Below are positions 40,245 to 48,648 of a stretch of 64,000 bases of DNA, piece by piece; position 1 is the first letter of the stretch; each line of letters begins with the position of its first letter. The stretch comes from an uncultured Christensenella sp. (GTDB taxonomy: Bacteria > Bacillota > Clostridia > Christensenellales > UBA1242). Both the position numbers and the translations under genes were made by a program. The notes below the pieces were generated by a model. The model was not told the DNA's origin. It did not search any database and saw only the letters and a list, made by a program, of their open reading frames with translations. The stretch is from NCBI GenBank assembly GCA_910586385.1, contig CAJUGX010000001.1:62264-126263 (forward strand), in the 5' to 3' direction.

Positions 40245-40913
40245 TTATTTTGTTTCAGTTTTTTTCTGTCTTTTTGGTTTTTCAGGTTTTGCCTCTGTTG
40301 GAGTCTCCACAACCACTGGAGCAACCTCAACCTTGGCTTCGTTTTGTTTTTTCAATTCTTCCAATATACTTGCAAGAAGTTCTTCTTGTGTTGGCTTTGG
40401 AGGAACTGGTGCAGGCTTGTTTGCTTCACGAAGTTCTGCAGTTGCAGCGACAACTGCCTTATAATCCTTCATGTTTACGCCTTGCTCTTTCAAAATTTTC
40501 TTTTCTGCCTTTGTTGGTCTTGCTTTTTGAGCATCTCTCAAATATCCAGATGTGCTCATAGCAATTTTCAAAACGAGGAACAATGTGAATGCAATGATGA
40601 GGAAGTCGAGCACTGCAGTGATGAATGCACCCCAATCAATGTAAATAACAGCATCCCAATTGATTTGATTTGTCCCTTCAACAAAAATTTTCTTGCCAAT
40701 GATTGTTCTTGCGCCCTCGAGCCCATCTCCACCAGTAATCAATGCAAGAAGAGCATTGATAAGTGGCATAATGATTTTGTTGGTGAATGCAGTAACTATT
40801 GCAGAGAAGGCACCCCCAACGATAACGCCGACAGCCATATCAAGGATATTTCCACGGCTTATGAATTTTTTGAAATCACTGAAAAAACCTTTTACTTTCC
40901 CCTTTTTCTTCAT
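40245..40913 (-). CDS. mscL: Large-conductance mechanosensitive channel MscL
   Basis: A 222-residue pentameric channel subunit that opens under membrane tension to release solutes in hypo-osmotic shock. The N-terminus has an amphipathic helix and the signature RGNILDMAVGVIVGGAFSAIV; two membrane helices follow (about 20-45 and 85-110), with the pore-lining helix first. MscL is usually 120-150 residues, so this one has an extra cytoplasmic tail of about 80 residues rich in Pro, Lys, Glu and Val. The ATG at 40913 was chosen for its GGAG site; the upstream extension has none. Monocistronic. Confidence 0.93.
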   Translation of the reverse strand: MKKKGKVKGFFSDFKKFISRGNILDMAVGVIVGGAFSAIVTAFTNKIIMPLINALLALITGGDGLEGARTIIGKKIFVEGTNQINWDAVIYIDWGAFITAVLDFLIIAFTLFLVLKIAMSTSGYLRDAQKARPTKAEKKILKEQGVNMKDYKAVVAATAELREANKPAPVPPKPTQEELLASILEELKKQNEAKVEVAPVVVETPTEAKPEKPKRQKKTETK

Positions 40914-40941
40914 TTTATTCTCCTTTGCTAACTCTAGACAT

Positions 40942-40970
40942 ATCATAAAACATTTTGATTTTTTAGGCAA
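40942..40970 (-). promoter_or_regulatory. Promoter of mscL
   Basis: Minus-strand TTGCCT (40965-40970), 17-base spacer, TATGAT (40942-40947), 28 bases before the ATG. Confidence 0.6.
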
Positions 40971-41032
40971 GCAAAAACGGACGGTTTCTCTCCATCAAAA
41001 AGAAAAATTTTCACTCAACGCAACCAATCTGT

Positions 41033-41061
41033 TTGACAAGCGAAAATTTTTGTAGTAAGAT
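41033..41061 (+). promoter_or_regulatory. Promoter of the metK leader
   Basis: TTGACA (41033-41038), 17-base spacer, TAAGAT (41056-41061). Transcription should start near 41067, which is the first base of the P1 stem of the leader. Confidence 0.75.
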
Positions 41062-41065
41062 GAAA

Positions 41066-41310
41066 TCAACCATAAAGAGTGTGCGAGAGACCAAACTCAA
41101 TGACCACACAGCAACCTACATATCCCTCATGGGGTCCCTGAAAGTGCTTGTCACTTTTGGGGAAAGGCGCAAACAACAGATGGTTGAGATTTCAAGGATT
41201 CTTAAAATCGAAATTGTAAGTTGAATTGCCCCGTCGCAAGGTGCTCCAGTTTGGAAACGATGGACAATATCTGCCTTTTGTATCCATCGTTTACGATGGA
41301 TTTTTTTATG
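41066..41310 (+). promoter_or_regulatory. S-box (SAM-I)-like riboswitch leader of metK
   Basis: A 270-base leader begins with TCAACCAT (41066-41073), which pairs perfectly with ATGGTTGA (41180-41187) as P1. Immediately inside are AAAGAG, a P2 with GTGTG/CACAC and GAG/CTC around a kink-turn-like AATGA, then AGCAACC, in the same order as in S-box RNAs. The 3' half is unusual: a TCCC..AAAGTG / CACTTTT..GGGA hairpin sits where P3 and P4 belong, and a second S-box-like AAGGTGC stretch occurs at 41237-41243. The expression platform is clear: AAACGATGGA (41256-41265) can pair with TCCATCGTTT (41283-41292), which excludes the terminator hairpin. The position before metK fits SAM sensing. Confidence 0.6.
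41282..41307 (+). terminator. Riboswitch-controlled terminator before metK
   Basis: ATCCATCG and CGATGGAT around TTTA, followed by seven Ts. It lies 30 bases before the metK ATG, so it must act as an attenuator. Confidence 0.8.
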
Positions 41311-41337
41311 GAATAAACTTGAAGGAGAAAGGAAAAT

Positions 41338-42426
41338 ATGAAAAAAATTGTTACAAGTGAAAGTGTCAACATGGGTCATCCAGACAAAACCTGCGACCTA
41401 ATTGCAGATGGATTCTTGGACGAAGCACTTTCACAAGATCCAAACAGCCAAATGGCAGTTGAGTGCGCCATCAAGGACAATCGACTCTTCATTTATGGAG
41501 AAGCAACCACAAAAGCCAAAATTGACTATGAAAAAATTGCCATGGACATTTTGAAAGATGTTGGCTACAAAAACAAATTCAAAATCATCAAGCAGATTTC
41601 TTGTCAAAGTCCAGACATCCATCAGTCTGTCGTAAAGAAGAAACTTTGTGCAAATGATCAAGGGATTGTTTTCGGTTATGCAACAAATGAGACAAAAGAA
41701 TTTATGCCACTGCCAATTTTGGTTGCACACAAGCTTATGAAAAAGTATGACGAATTTCGCAGAACGACCCCTGACTTTTTCGCCGATGCCAAAAGCCAAG
41801 TTTCTGTTTGCTATGAAGATGAGCGACCAGTCTCTTTTGACATCATTCTTTTGAGCGCAAGCCACAGCGAAAACTGCAAGGATTTGCAAGAAAGAATCAA
41901 AGAAAAAGTCATCAACCCCGTTTTGGCGGAATTCAAATCATTTGTCAAAAAATCAACAAAATATATCGTCAACCCAAGTGGGAAATTCACAATTTGGGGA
42001 AGTTTTGGCGATAGTGGTTGCGTTGGAAGAAAAATTGTTGTAGACACTTATGGCGGAGCCTCAAAAGTCGGTGGCGGATGTTTCAGCTCCAAAAACGCAA
42101 CAAAAGTTGACCGGAGCGGGGCGTACTATGCTCGCTATGTCGCAAAAACTCTGGTCGCAAACAATCTCTGTGACAGATGCGAAATTGAAGTTTCCTATGG
42201 CATCGGCCTTGAAAAACCACTCTCGCTCAACATAAATTGTTTCGGCACGGAAAAAGTGCCCCTCACAAAAATATATAAAATTGTCGACAAAAACTTCGAC
42301 TTCTCCCCTGACAACATAATCAAAGAACTCGGACTGCTGCGTCCAATCTACAAACAAACTGCTTGCTTTGGACATTTCGGGAGAGAAGAGTTTCCTTGGG
42401 AGATGGCACGCCATCTTTCAAAATAA
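41338..42426 (+). CDS. metK: S-adenosylmethionine synthetase, divergent
   Basis: Makes SAM from methionine and ATP. At 362 residues it is about 30 shorter than the usual bacterial enzyme. Visible motifs are GHPDKTCDLIAD (residues 13-24), ANDQGIVFGYATNET in place of GAGDQG, and GGGCFSSKNATKVDRSGAYYARY in place of GGGAFSGKDPTKVDRSAAY. The core Lys, Asp and Arg of KVDRS are kept. The ATG has AAGGAGAAAGG upstream. The leader carries the S-box-like switch, which would lower expression when SAM is plentiful. Confidence 0.93.
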   Translation: MKKIVTSESVNMGHPDKTCDLIADGFLDEALSQDPNSQMAVECAIKDNRLFIYGEATTKAKIDYEKIAMDILKDVGYKNKFKIIKQISCQSPDIHQSVVKKKLCANDQGIVFGYATNETKEFMPLPILVAHKLMKKYDEFRRTTPDFFADAKSQVSVCYEDERPVSFDIILLSASHSENCKDLQERIKEKVINPVLAEFKSFVKKSTKYIVNPSGKFTIWGSFGDSGCVGRKIVVDTYGGASKVGGGCFSSKNATKVDRSGAYYARYVAKTLVANNLCDRCEIEVSYGIGLEKPLSLNINCFGTEKVPLTKIYKIVDKNFDFSPDNIIKELGLLRPIYKQTACFGHFGREEFPWEMARHLSK

Positions 42427-42455
42427 CCCCATACCCCCCCCACACATACAAAAAA

Positions 42456-42487
42456 AACGATTTGTATTTTCACAAATCGTTTTTATT
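42456..42487. terminator. Bidirectional terminator between metK and the DUF2225-like gene
   Basis: AAAACGATTTGT pairs with ACAAATCGTTTT around ATTTTC, with A and T runs on either side. A run of eight C (42434-42441) lies between it and the metK stop. Confidence 0.8.
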
Positions 42488-42514
42488 TTCTGTATATAAA
42501 TAGCTCGTTACAAA

Positions 42515-43477
42515 CTATTCAACTTCATATGGATAGAATATATCGCAAGCGTTGGCACCAAACTTTTCGATGTTGTCCAAAATCACAACTGCTTTTATAT
42601 AATCAAGTTTTTCAGCCCAATACCCTTTTGTTATCATGTCAGTTGAATATTCTCCATAAACAAGATTTTTCGTCTCCCCCGTCCTAAGATACTTTACAAC
42701 GGCATCAAAATATTCATTCTTCATGTTGTAGATGATAGGCACATAAATTGAAATGTCAGAATGGTTTGTCATTTGACTGTATTGCATAAACAAACAATTG
42801 AAATCAACAAATCCCATTCTTGCTTCACTTTCTTCAACCAAATGGTCGGCAGAGTCTTTGCTGTCAATGAGCTTCTTCTCAAAATCAACAATATTTTTCA
42901 AAGCGATATAATCTTCCGTCATTTTGTATTCGTAGTCAAGTTTGAACATTTCATATCTAATTTTGTTCAACACTTCTTCCGCTTTGTCAAACTCTTTGTT
43001 TTTTCTAAACAAGTCGATGCACTGAATATAGATGTCACCATTGTCTTCCGCCTCAGCAATTTGCATCAAATTTTTGCAAGCAAGTTTGCGATATTTGGTG
43101 GCATTCTTGGAGTCTTTGTTGTCCTCGAAACACCATGTGGCATTGAGGTACAATTGCGCAGCACATGCCTCTTCGTCTTTTTCATTGACGAGAGCCGCTT
43201 TCAAATAATTCTTGATTTTTTCGTCAAAATTTGAGTTTAAGATTTCTTGATATTTTGCGCTTTGATAAACCGTTTTTGCACTTTTGCTTGGACGAGAAAT
43301 GTCAATGTTTGCATAATGGCAGTGTGGGCATTCTTGAATAGGCGCATCAACTTGTCCATTGTCGCATCTTGTGTCCAAGTGTTGTTTCGCACCAAATGTA
43401 CTGCTGCTGACAACAACTTCTTGCTCACTTTCTTTTCCACAGTTTACACATTTCAAACTCAATGTTTTTGTTTTCAT
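42515..43477 (-). CDS. Zinc-ribbon/TPR protein, DUF2225-like
   Basis: A 320-residue cytoplasmic protein. The N-terminus has CVNC (residues 10-13), a central Cys and a CPHC pair (about 49-52), a rubredoxin-like zinc knuckle as in DUF2225 proteins, where it is followed by TPR-type helices just as here (Lys/Glu-rich repeats such as NKEFDKAEEVLNKIRYEMF). Function is unknown. The ATG has AAGGAGA. Last gene of the five-gene operon that begins with the 666-residue lipoprotein, 11 bases after the 271-residue gene. Confidence 0.7.
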   Translation of the reverse strand: MKTKTLSLKCVNCGKESEQEVVVSSSTFGAKQHLDTRCDNGQVDAPIQECPHCHYANIDISRPSKSAKTVYQSAKYQEILNSNFDEKIKNYLKAALVNEKDEEACAAQLYLNATWCFEDNKDSKNATKYRKLACKNLMQIAEAEDNGDIYIQCIDLFRKNKEFDKAEEVLNKIRYEMFKLDYEYKMTEDYIALKNIVDFEKKLIDSKDSADHLVEESEARMGFVDFNCLFMQYSQMTNHSDISIYVPIIYNMKNEYFDAVVKYLRTGETKNLVYGEYSTDMITKGYWAEKLDYIKAVVILDNIEKFGANACDIFYPYEVE

Positions 43478-43488
43478 TCCACTTCTCC

Positions 43489-44304
43489 TTAGATTTCTTT
43501 ATTTTCAAATTTTTCAAGCACTGTTTCGTAAATTGGAGCCACGTTGGCATACATATCAATTTCTTTTATCTTTTCAAACATCTCTTTCACTGAAAATTTC
43601 CCACTTTCAGCAAACTGAATCAATTGATTTGGCCAGTCCGCTCTCAGTCTGTCAAGTTCGACTTGATACTTTTCTTTCTTTTCCACCAACTCCCTCATCA
43701 TCTTGTCAAATTTGACAGTTGGGTGAAACGGAACGAGGATGTCAACATTTTTATAAGAATCACAATCCTTGCCAGTTATGAGAATAATCTTGATTTTCAC
43801 ACCTTTTTCTTTAACAATATCATATCCAAATGACAAAACAATTTTTGTGTCTGAAGTGAGGAACACCAGTGATTGGAATTCAGAATTGTTCTGTTTTGCT
43901 CTTTCAACCGCTGCTGGCAAGTCGCCCTTGAAGAACAACATAATCCCAGGATATTGCTGCTCAATCTCATTTGTCTCGAAATTGAAAAGACAAGTATCTC
44001 CAATCTTCTTCTCTTCGCTGGCATTGAAGTTGTAGCAAATGTATCTATCTTCATCGGCTTTGAAAAGTGGCAAAAGTTTTGCGTCCGCAAAAACTTTGTT
44101 TGGTTTCAAAATTTCATCAAGCGTGAGAAGAATGTATCTGTTTATCTCGCCGTCAACGACAAGCGTCCTTTCTCTCATGCAACTTACAATCAAAGCGACG
44201 GTGCTTTCTTGAATTTTTCCACCATAAATCTTTTCAACCGCTTCAATTTTCTTTTCATTAAGCCCATATGCAAAAACATTTTCAAAAAAAGTTTTTATTT
44301 TCAT
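43489..44304 (-). CDS. Uncharacterised protein
   Basis: A 271-residue soluble protein with mixed alpha/beta character. Residues about 85-120 (DRYICYNFNASEEKKIGDTC) loosely recall the central strands of SMI1/KNR4 (SUKH) domains, but the similarity is too weak to name it. The C-terminal third is helical (MMRELVEKKEKYQVELDRLR). It is fourth in the operon, 14 bases after the acetyltransferase gene and 11 before the zinc-ribbon gene. Confidence 0.6.
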   Translation of the reverse strand: MKIKTFFENVFAYGLNEKKIEAVEKIYGGKIQESTVALIVSCMRERTLVVDGEINRYILLTLDEILKPNKVFADAKLLPLFKADEDRYICYNFNASEEKKIGDTCLFNFETNEIEQQYPGIMLFFKGDLPAAVERAKQNNSEFQSLVFLTSDTKIVLSFGYDIVKEKGVKIKIILITGKDCDSYKNVDILVPFHPTVKFDKMMRELVEKKEKYQVELDRLRADWPNQLIQFAESGKFSVKEMFEKIKEIDMYANVAPIYETVLEKFENKEI

Positions 44305-44318
44305 CCTCTATCCCCCTC

Positions 44319-44786
44319 TTACAAATCATAGTCCATTTTTCTTGTAGAAACTTCAAAGCCATTTTTCTCATAGAAGTTGATTGCAGCTTTATTAAACTCC
44401 CACACATTGAGTTGAATTTTGGGAAAACCTTGCTTTTTCAGTTCTTTCTTCAAAAATTCAAAGATTTCTGTGCCGACACCTTTCCCTCTAATCTTTGCAG
44501 TCACACCGAGGTCACCTATCTCACACCATCTTCTTGCTTTGCTGTAGGTGCTTTCTGGCTTCTCTCTTTTCTCAACCATTGCATAACCAAGGATTTTTCC
44601 ATCTCTTTCGCACACATACAAAAGGAGGTTTTCGTCTGAAAGATATGTGGTCAAATATTCCATTTGGCTCTTCTCTGCCCAGTTTGGATTGAAGATGTCT
44701 GGTCTTGCTTTTGCATGCAAGTCATAAACTTCTTTTCTGATTTTGTTTACCGTTTTCAAATCTTCTTTCTTTGCAAGTCTAACCAT
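44319..44786 (-). CDS. GNAT-family N-acetyltransferase
   Basis: A 155-residue acetyl-CoA-dependent transferase. The acetyl-CoA loop (motif A) is GVTAKIRGKGVGTEIFEFL at about residues 93-111, in the R-x-x-G-x-G/A pattern, and the C-terminal motif B reads WEFNKAAINFYEKNGFE. Substrate cannot be inferred; amino acids, amines or protein termini are common. The ATG follows AAGGAGA. Third gene of a five-gene operon, 10 bases after the alkyltransferase-like gene. Confidence 0.9.
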   Translation of the reverse strand: MVRLAKKEDLKTVNKIRKEVYDLHAKARPDIFNPNWAEKSQMEYLTTYLSDENLLLYVCERDGKILGYAMVEKREKPESTYSKARRWCEIGDLGVTAKIRGKGVGTEIFEFLKKELKKQGFPKIQLNVWEFNKAAINFYEKNGFEVSTRKMDYDL

Positions 44787-44796
44787 TTTCTTCTCC

Positions 44797-45141
44797 TTAC
44801 AGCATCAAATCGTTGAGCGGATTGTTGTCAACCTCTGGATTCCAAAGGTATTTTTTCAAATCCACACAACCATCTTTGTCGACCTTCACCCCTTCTTTTT
44901 CGAGGAGTTCTCTTTGTGCCTTCTCTCCACCAAAGGCAAAGCCTGTGCAAATTTTCCCTTCACGATTGACAACTCTGTGACAAGGTATTGTTGCGGTGTC
45001 AGGGTTTGAGTGAAGAGCAAAACCCACAATCTGAGAAAAGCGAGGGGCATTGAGCATTTTTGCAATTTGCCCATAGGTGGCGACTTTGCCCTTTGGGATT
45101 TCACTCACAACTGAATATACTTTCTTAAAAAATCCTTCCAT
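44797..45141 (-). CDS. Methylated-DNA alkyltransferase domain protein (Ogt/ATL type)
   Basis: A 114-residue protein equal to the C-terminal DNA-binding and active-site domain of O6-alkylguanine-DNA alkyltransferases. The helix-turn-helix start (IPKGKVATYGQIAKML) and the active-site loop IPCHRVV (Cys at about residue 54) are intact, so unlike many alkyltransferase-like proteins it keeps the acceptor cysteine. The N-terminal domain of full-length Ogt is absent. It would repair or flag O6-alkylguanine. It begins two bases after the upstream lipoprotein stop. Confidence 0.88.
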   Translation of the reverse strand: MEGFFKKVYSVVSEIPKGKVATYGQIAKMLNAPRFSQIVGFALHSNPDTATIPCHRVVNREGKICTGFAFGGEKAQRELLEKEGVKVDKDGCVDLKKYLWNPEVDNNPLNDLML

Positions 45142-45143
45142 CT

Positions 45144-47144
45144 CTAACCATCCACAGAAACAAGTTTTACACCTTGAACATTTGAAAATTGGTGATTTGA
45201 AACAACAAATGCAAACTCAGTATAGTAAACGCCTTCGATGTTGTACGAAGAAACTTCAACTTCTCCAAGCAATGCCGTTTTGTTTTCGATTGAATATTTG
45301 GCAGCATCAACAAAAGCTGTGCCACCAAGTCTGAAGATGATTTGTTGCCCAGCCTCAACACTTATAGATTGAGCCTCATTTCGATCAAGCATCACCCATC
45401 CCTCATCAGAATCCAAAAGCCCATATTCAACACTTGAAACTTTTTCATCTTCAAAGTCAAATGAGATATTGATGTCTTGAGCAAAGTTTTTGAAGTTTCC
45501 AAAACTTATTTCTTTGTCGTTTTCGCAAGAGAACTCAAGTTTCATCTCAGCAAACCCGTCTTTTTTCTCATCATAATATGCAGTAAGCATATAGCCATCT
45601 GCAATTTCAACAATTTGAGTTTCTTTGAATGTCCAGTCAATCTTTCCGCCAAGAGAAAGTGTTGTCACCTCAATTTGATATTTTGGTATTTCTGGCTCTT
45701 CCGGTTGTTCTGGATTTGGATCTGGATTTTTTTCCTCTTCTTTCTCTGGATCTTTCTTTTCCTCCTCATCAGAAAGCGCTTCAACATCAGCGTCTCCTTC
45801 AATCAAAACAACATCACCCATCAAAACATCAAAATCAAACAAATCATATTTTGAGACAAAGCTATTTGTTTCCTCATCATACCTATATTGCCAGAAAAGC
45901 GCAATCCTCTCGCCTTTTACGACTGTGTATGCTCCCCCATCCAAAGGTATCTCACCAATTCTATCTCCATAGTCATCAAGCAAAAACAGTTTTGCCTCCA
46001 TCATTTCTTCTTGATCTTTGTCAAAACTTTCAATAAGTTTCACTGAATACGCTTCATCGATGTAAGAGATGCCTTCAACTCTGATTGTGTATGCTGGCTC
46101 TCTATACAAAGAAGTTGAAAAAGGTGTAATTTTGTCTGGCACAACAAATCTCAAAACAGCGTCATTTTGCACGTCACAATCTTCGTGAAGTTCGAGCTCC
46201 AACTCATTTATATAAACTCTCATATCATCATAAACGAGAGTGTCACGCAAGGTGCTCTTGGAGATTGTAATCAAGTCGCTCCTATCATAACTGAAAAACT
46301 CTGGCGCTGCAGCAGAATAGTTTATGTTGTCTTCTGGAAGAAAAACAGCATATTGTTTGTAAGCCAAATCTTTGAAATCAACAACGATTGTATATTTTTC
46401 CTTTTCAACATTCGGAAATGTCACCACATAATATCCAGCACTGGTATAAAACTGATAAGTCGCATTGTGTTCTTCTCCATCATCCGCACGCACTCTGAAA
46501 GCATTTGAATTGTATATTTCAAAAATGTCATCCCCACTTTCAGGATTTCCAAATCTTAGATTGAAAGAATTGAAGTTTTGTTCAGTGAAAATTTTATTTA
46601 TTTCAATTTGTGGCCCTGACAAAAACTCATATAAGTTGATATAATCCCCACTTCCGTCAAGGTCAATGAAAGCGTTCTTCATATTTGCAATTGCAGTTTC
46701 ATCATCTGCATTTTCAACATCAAAGTTGTATGTCACAGACATTGCTCTTGCACCAGAAATTGAAACATCAACATCTTCTTCAACTGATGGCAAAGTAAAT
46801 GTCCCATAAACCAAATTTTCACTTCCATAGGCACAACTATAATCTTTGTTTTTGATGATTGACTTTTCTGCACCATTCGCCTTGACAACAAGTTCAGAAA
46901 AATCCACTCCATATTCTTTTGCAACAACTTCAACGCGGAGATTGAGCCCTTTCTCAAGGTTATAATTGTTTCCTCTTCCCTCAACTATGGTTTCCCCATG
47001 CTTAACCACGACTTGAACAAGAGATTCACTCTCTTCCTCTATTGAAAAATGAAGTTTTACCATATTAGAGCCGCATGCAGAAAGAGTAATCCCCGCTGCA
47101 AACATCACAACAACCATTGCCAAACAAACAAAAAGTTTTTTCAT
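45144..47144 (-). CDS. Large surface lipoprotein, unknown function
   Basis: A 666-residue lipoprotein. I start it at the ATG at 47144, which has GGGAGAA upstream and gives a signal peptide with lipobox TLSAC (Cys near residue 24). The mature part is rich in beta-type segments with Asp, Glu and aromatic residues. A Pro/Glu linker (DPNPEQPEEPEIPK) separates two regions near residue 490. It may bind ligands or cell-wall material; no family recognised. It leads an operon whose later genes encode alkyltransferase-like, GNAT and two unknown cytoplasmic proteins, so operon membership says little about its role. Confidence 0.85.
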   Translation of the reverse strand: MKKLFVCLAMVVVMFAAGITLSACGSNMVKLHFSIEEESESLVQVVVKHGETIVEGRGNNYNLEKGLNLRVEVVAKEYGVDFSELVVKANGAEKSIIKNKDYSCAYGSENLVYGTFTLPSVEEDVDVSISGARAMSVTYNFDVENADDETAIANMKNAFIDLDGSGDYINLYEFLSGPQIEINKIFTEQNFNSFNLRFGNPESGDDIFEIYNSNAFRVRADDGEEHNATYQFYTSAGYYVVTFPNVEKEKYTIVVDFKDLAYKQYAVFLPEDNINYSAAAPEFFSYDRSDLITISKSTLRDTLVYDDMRVYINELELELHEDCDVQNDAVLRFVVPDKITPFSTSLYREPAYTIRVEGISYIDEAYSVKLIESFDKDQEEMMEAKLFLLDDYGDRIGEIPLDGGAYTVVKGERIALFWQYRYDEETNSFVSKYDLFDFDVLMGDVVLIEGDADVEALSDEEEKKDPEKEEEKNPDPNPEQPEEPEIPKYQIEVTTLSLGGKIDWTFKETQIVEIADGYMLTAYYDEKKDGFAEMKLEFSCENDKEISFGNFKNFAQDINISFDFEDEKVSSVEYGLLDSDEGWVMLDRNEAQSISVEAGQQIIFRLGGTAFVDAAKYSIENKTALLGEVEVSSYNIEGVYYTEFAFVVSNHQFSNVQGVKLVSVDG

Positions 47145-47174
47145 GTGTTTTCTCCCAACCCTTTTGATGTGTAT

Positions 47175-47180
47175 AGTATA
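47175..47180 (-). promoter_or_regulatory. Extended -10 element of the lipoprotein operon
   Basis: Minus-strand TGTTATACT contains an extended -10 (TATACT at 47175-47180), 31 bases before the ATG. No good -35 is present. Confidence 0.5.
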
Positions 47181-47229
47181 ACACAAAGCAAAAAAATCTT
47201 CCTAGCAAAAGCAACAAAAAAGATAAAGT

Positions 47230-47256
47230 CAAAAAGAAAAGCAGGCAAGCCTGCTA
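47230..47256 (-). terminator. Terminator of the Rrf2 gene
   Basis: AGCAGG and CCTGCT around CAAG, with a T-rich run following in minus-strand sense. It overlaps the stop at 47254. Confidence 0.75.
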
Positions 47257-47673
47257 TTTGAATATTTTTCTCTCACATGTCTGCTCAACCAAATCTTTGA
47301 GAGACACGCTTTCAAGATAACTTGTGATAAGCCCATTCAATGTGTTCCACACACCGACCGTGTCACACTTGTCTGCTTTTGGACACTCTTCACCAACAGT
47401 GCAAGTCGCAACTTTGATGCTGTCACCAGTCGCATCCAAAATTTGTTTGACGCTTATCTGGCTCATATCTTTTGAAAGCCTATAACCCCCATTTGCACCA
47501 CGCATGCTTTCCACCAACTTTGCTTTTGAAAGCATCGCAATGATTTTTTCAAGATACTTGATAGAAATTTGTTGCCTTTCTGCAATCTCGCTGAGCGAAA
47601 CAAACTCTTGGTTGTTTCTCGCTATGTCCGCCATAATCCTCACGGCGTATCGTCCTTTTGTTGTTATTTCCAC
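47254..47673 (-). CDS. Rrf2-family regulator with IscR-type Fe-S cysteines
   Basis: A 139-residue winged-helix repressor. The GTG at 47673 is chosen because AGGAG lies seven bases upstream and the protein then begins MEITTKGRYAVRIMADIA, the usual Rrf2 start; a longer frame runs back into the upstream gene. The DNA-binding helices cover about residues 8-60. The cluster-binding motif C-x5-C-x5-C (CTVGEECPKADKC, near residues 90-102) matches IscR/RsrR-type [Fe-S] sensors. No isc or suf genes are nearby. Its ribosome binding site overlaps the stop of the hydrolase gene, so the two are coupled. Confidence 0.92.
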   Translation of the reverse strand: MEITTKGRYAVRIMADIARNNQEFVSLSEIAERQQISIKYLEKIIAMLSKAKLVESMRGANGGYRLSKDMSQISVKQILDATGDSIKVATCTVGEECPKADKCDTVGVWNTLNGLITSYLESVSLKDLVEQTCERKIFK

Positions 47674-47683
47674 ACATTTTCTC

Positions 47684-48580
47684 CTAATCATTGTAAAAAG
47701 CAACAATGTCATCATAGACTTTTTGCCTGTCTTTCTCATTCAAAATCTCATGTCTCATCCCAACATAAGTTGTTTGTTTGATATTCTTAAATCCCGCTTT
47801 CTCAAGTGTTCTGCGAGAACTTTCTCTGCCCTTCTCACCCTTTGTGCAAGGGTCATCTTTGCCTGCAAGCAACAAAATCGGCATGCCTGCATTTACATCA
47901 ACAAATTCCTTCACCTTGTTCATCTTCTCAACAAGCGTAAAAAGCGCATTGAAAGCCGAAATAGTGAAGCCAACTCCGCAAAGTGGGTCTTCTATATATT
48001 GGTCAACAGTGTTCTCATTTGCGCAAACCCAGTCAACCGCTGTCCTTGGATTTTTGATGTCATTGTTAAATGCTCCCACTCCAAGTTTTTCGATGATTTT
48101 TGATTTGTATTTTGCCCCTCTAAAAATTTGGATGATATCTGTCAAGAAAACCCCAAAGCCTGCTCCAGTTTGGTATGCAGGATAACCACTCAAAACAACC
48201 TTGCTATATTGTTTTGAATAAGTTTGAAGCACAACACGTGAGATGATTGTTCCCATTGAATGTGCAAAGAGGAAAACTGGAAGTCCAACAAAACGCTTTT
48301 TCACAAAATCGCAAATTTGTTTTTGATCAGAAATCAAAAGTTTGTCGCCATCCTTGTCGGCAAAGTAGCCGAGCGTCTCAGCATTTTCACCATGACCTCT
48401 CATGTCAGCTGACACGACGGAAAAACCATTTGCATTCAAAAATTTGACAAAATCTTCGTATCTCTCCTGGTGTTCTTCCATGCCATGTGCAATCTGCACA
48501 ACTGCCTTTGCATTCTTTACTTCAAAAATGTGTAAATCAAGTTTGTATCCGTCTTTTGCATCCAAAAAAATTTCTTCCAT
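47684..48580 (-). CDS. Alpha/beta hydrolase, monoglyceride-lipase or S33 type
   Basis: A 298-residue hydrolase of the lysophospholipase/serine aminopeptidase S33 group. The oxyanion segment is QIAHGMEEHQERYEDF, the next loop SADMRGHGENAE, and the nucleophile elbow is FAHSMGT (Ser near residue 108; the first Gly of GXSXG is Ala). The acid and His are in GKDDPC and GMRHEIL. No signal peptide, so it acts in the cytoplasm on acylglycerols or similar esters. The ATG has TGGAGG upstream, and it is followed by the Rrf2 gene. Confidence 0.9.
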   Translation of the reverse strand: MEEIFLDAKDGYKLDLHIFEVKNAKAVVQIAHGMEEHQERYEDFVKFLNANGFSVVSADMRGHGENAETLGYFADKDGDKLLISDQKQICDFVKKRFVGLPVFLFAHSMGTIISRVVLQTYSKQYSKVVLSGYPAYQTGAGFGVFLTDIIQIFRGAKYKSKIIEKLGVGAFNNDIKNPRTAVDWVCANENTVDQYIEDPLCGVGFTISAFNALFTLVEKMNKVKEFVDVNAGMPILLLAGKDDPCTKGEKGRESSRRTLEKAGFKNIKQTTYVGMRHEILNEKDRQKVYDDIVAFYND

Positions 48581-48600
48581 AAATCCTCCAAACTGTTTAT

Positions 48601-48629
48601 ATTGTATATAATAACCAAATCAAAAGCAA
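48601..48629 (-). promoter_or_regulatory. Probable promoter of the hydrolase-Rrf2 pair
   Basis: Minus-strand TTGCTT (48624-48629), 17-base spacer, TACAAT (48601-48606), 20 bases before the ATG. Confidence 0.45.
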
Positions 48630-48648
48630 ATATATATCCCAACATTTC

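Noticed and set aside
42434..42441. C8 run after metK as a further phase-variation site
   Set aside because: It lies between a stop codon and a terminator, so length change would not alter a protein; noted only as a sign that such runs occur here.
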